From the NCBI GenBank assembly GCA_040220455.1, contig JAVJUS010000082.1:1-22304 (forward strand): a stretch of DNA of 22,304 nt, given 5' to 3'. Shown here piece after piece: positions 22,195 to 22,304 of this stretch. Made by a program: the position numbers and the translations under genes. The notes beneath the pieces are model-generated. The model saw nothing but the letters and a program-made list of their open reading frames with translations, made no database searches and was not told the DNA's origin. Positions within the stretch are counted from its first letter, which is position 1. Each line of letters opens with the position of its first letter. This stretch comes from JAVJUS01 sp040220455 (GTDB lineage: Bacteria; Pseudomonadota; Alphaproteobacteria; DSM-16000; Inquilinaceae).

Positions 22195-22304
22195 GGCGGG
22201 GTTCCGCAGCCGGCGAAGCGGGAGTGCCGGCGCGGGGCCGGCCGGCGCCGGTTGCTTAGCACCCGCGCCGCGCCCGCGGCAACGCCCGCCCGCCCGGCCG
22301 GGCC

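Overview
The window is very GC-rich chromosomal DNA from an alphaproteobacterium, probably a Rhodospirillales-type lineage. The evidence is an MmcB-family gene, a PAS_5-type PAS protein, a Proteobacterial MntR, a probable alphaproteobacterial LexA box, and GC-rich coding with tight ATGA/GTGA overlaps. No tRNA, rRNA, CRISPR array or transposase gene was seen.

Positions 1-3685 (minus strand) hold a manganese-uptake locus: mntR with a good sigma70-like promoter, then periplasmic binding protein, ATPase and a permease cut by the window edge. A dyad matching the MntR box (ATAGC-N4-GCTA) lies just upstream of the binding-protein gene, so a Mn-responsive feedback circuit is likely.

Positions 3878-15121 form a polysaccharide (exopolysaccharide/capsule) biosynthesis cluster. 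Its genes are a GT4 glycosyltransferase, a polytopic GT-C-like membrane protein, a WecG/TagA/CpsF (GT26) transferase, a Wzy/O-antigen-ligase-like polymerase, a fused Wzz/Wzc-type co-polymerase with C-terminal tyrosine autokinase, a GT4 and a GT2 transferase. A convergent sulfotransferase-like gene closes the cluster and suggests a sulfated glycan. The wecG-to-GT2 genes (7400-14193) are tightly spaced or overlapping and read as one operon. No Wzx flippase, initiating phosphoglycosyltransferase or Wza porin gene is in the window.

Positions 15234-18791 hold an EamA/DMT transporter, a small unrecognised protein with weak PAS-like features, an unrecognised protein with a GNAT-like motif that overlaps it tail-to-tail, a PAS_5-type PAS protein, and mscL. 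The region contains unusually AT-rich intergenic patches, with a promoter embedded in a hairpin and a 12-base motif shared between two promoters.

Positions 19074-22194 hold a membrane-anchored helix-hairpin-helix protein, a 500-base intergenic region packed with palindromic repeats (including a REPIN-like element), an MgtC/SapB family protein, mmcB with a candidate LexA operator, and a convergent GT-A-type glycosyltransferase-like gene. The best-supported new regulatory observations are the MntR box, the LexA box and the shared PAS/GNAT-like promoter motif. The least-described unit is the PAS/GNAT-like gene group.
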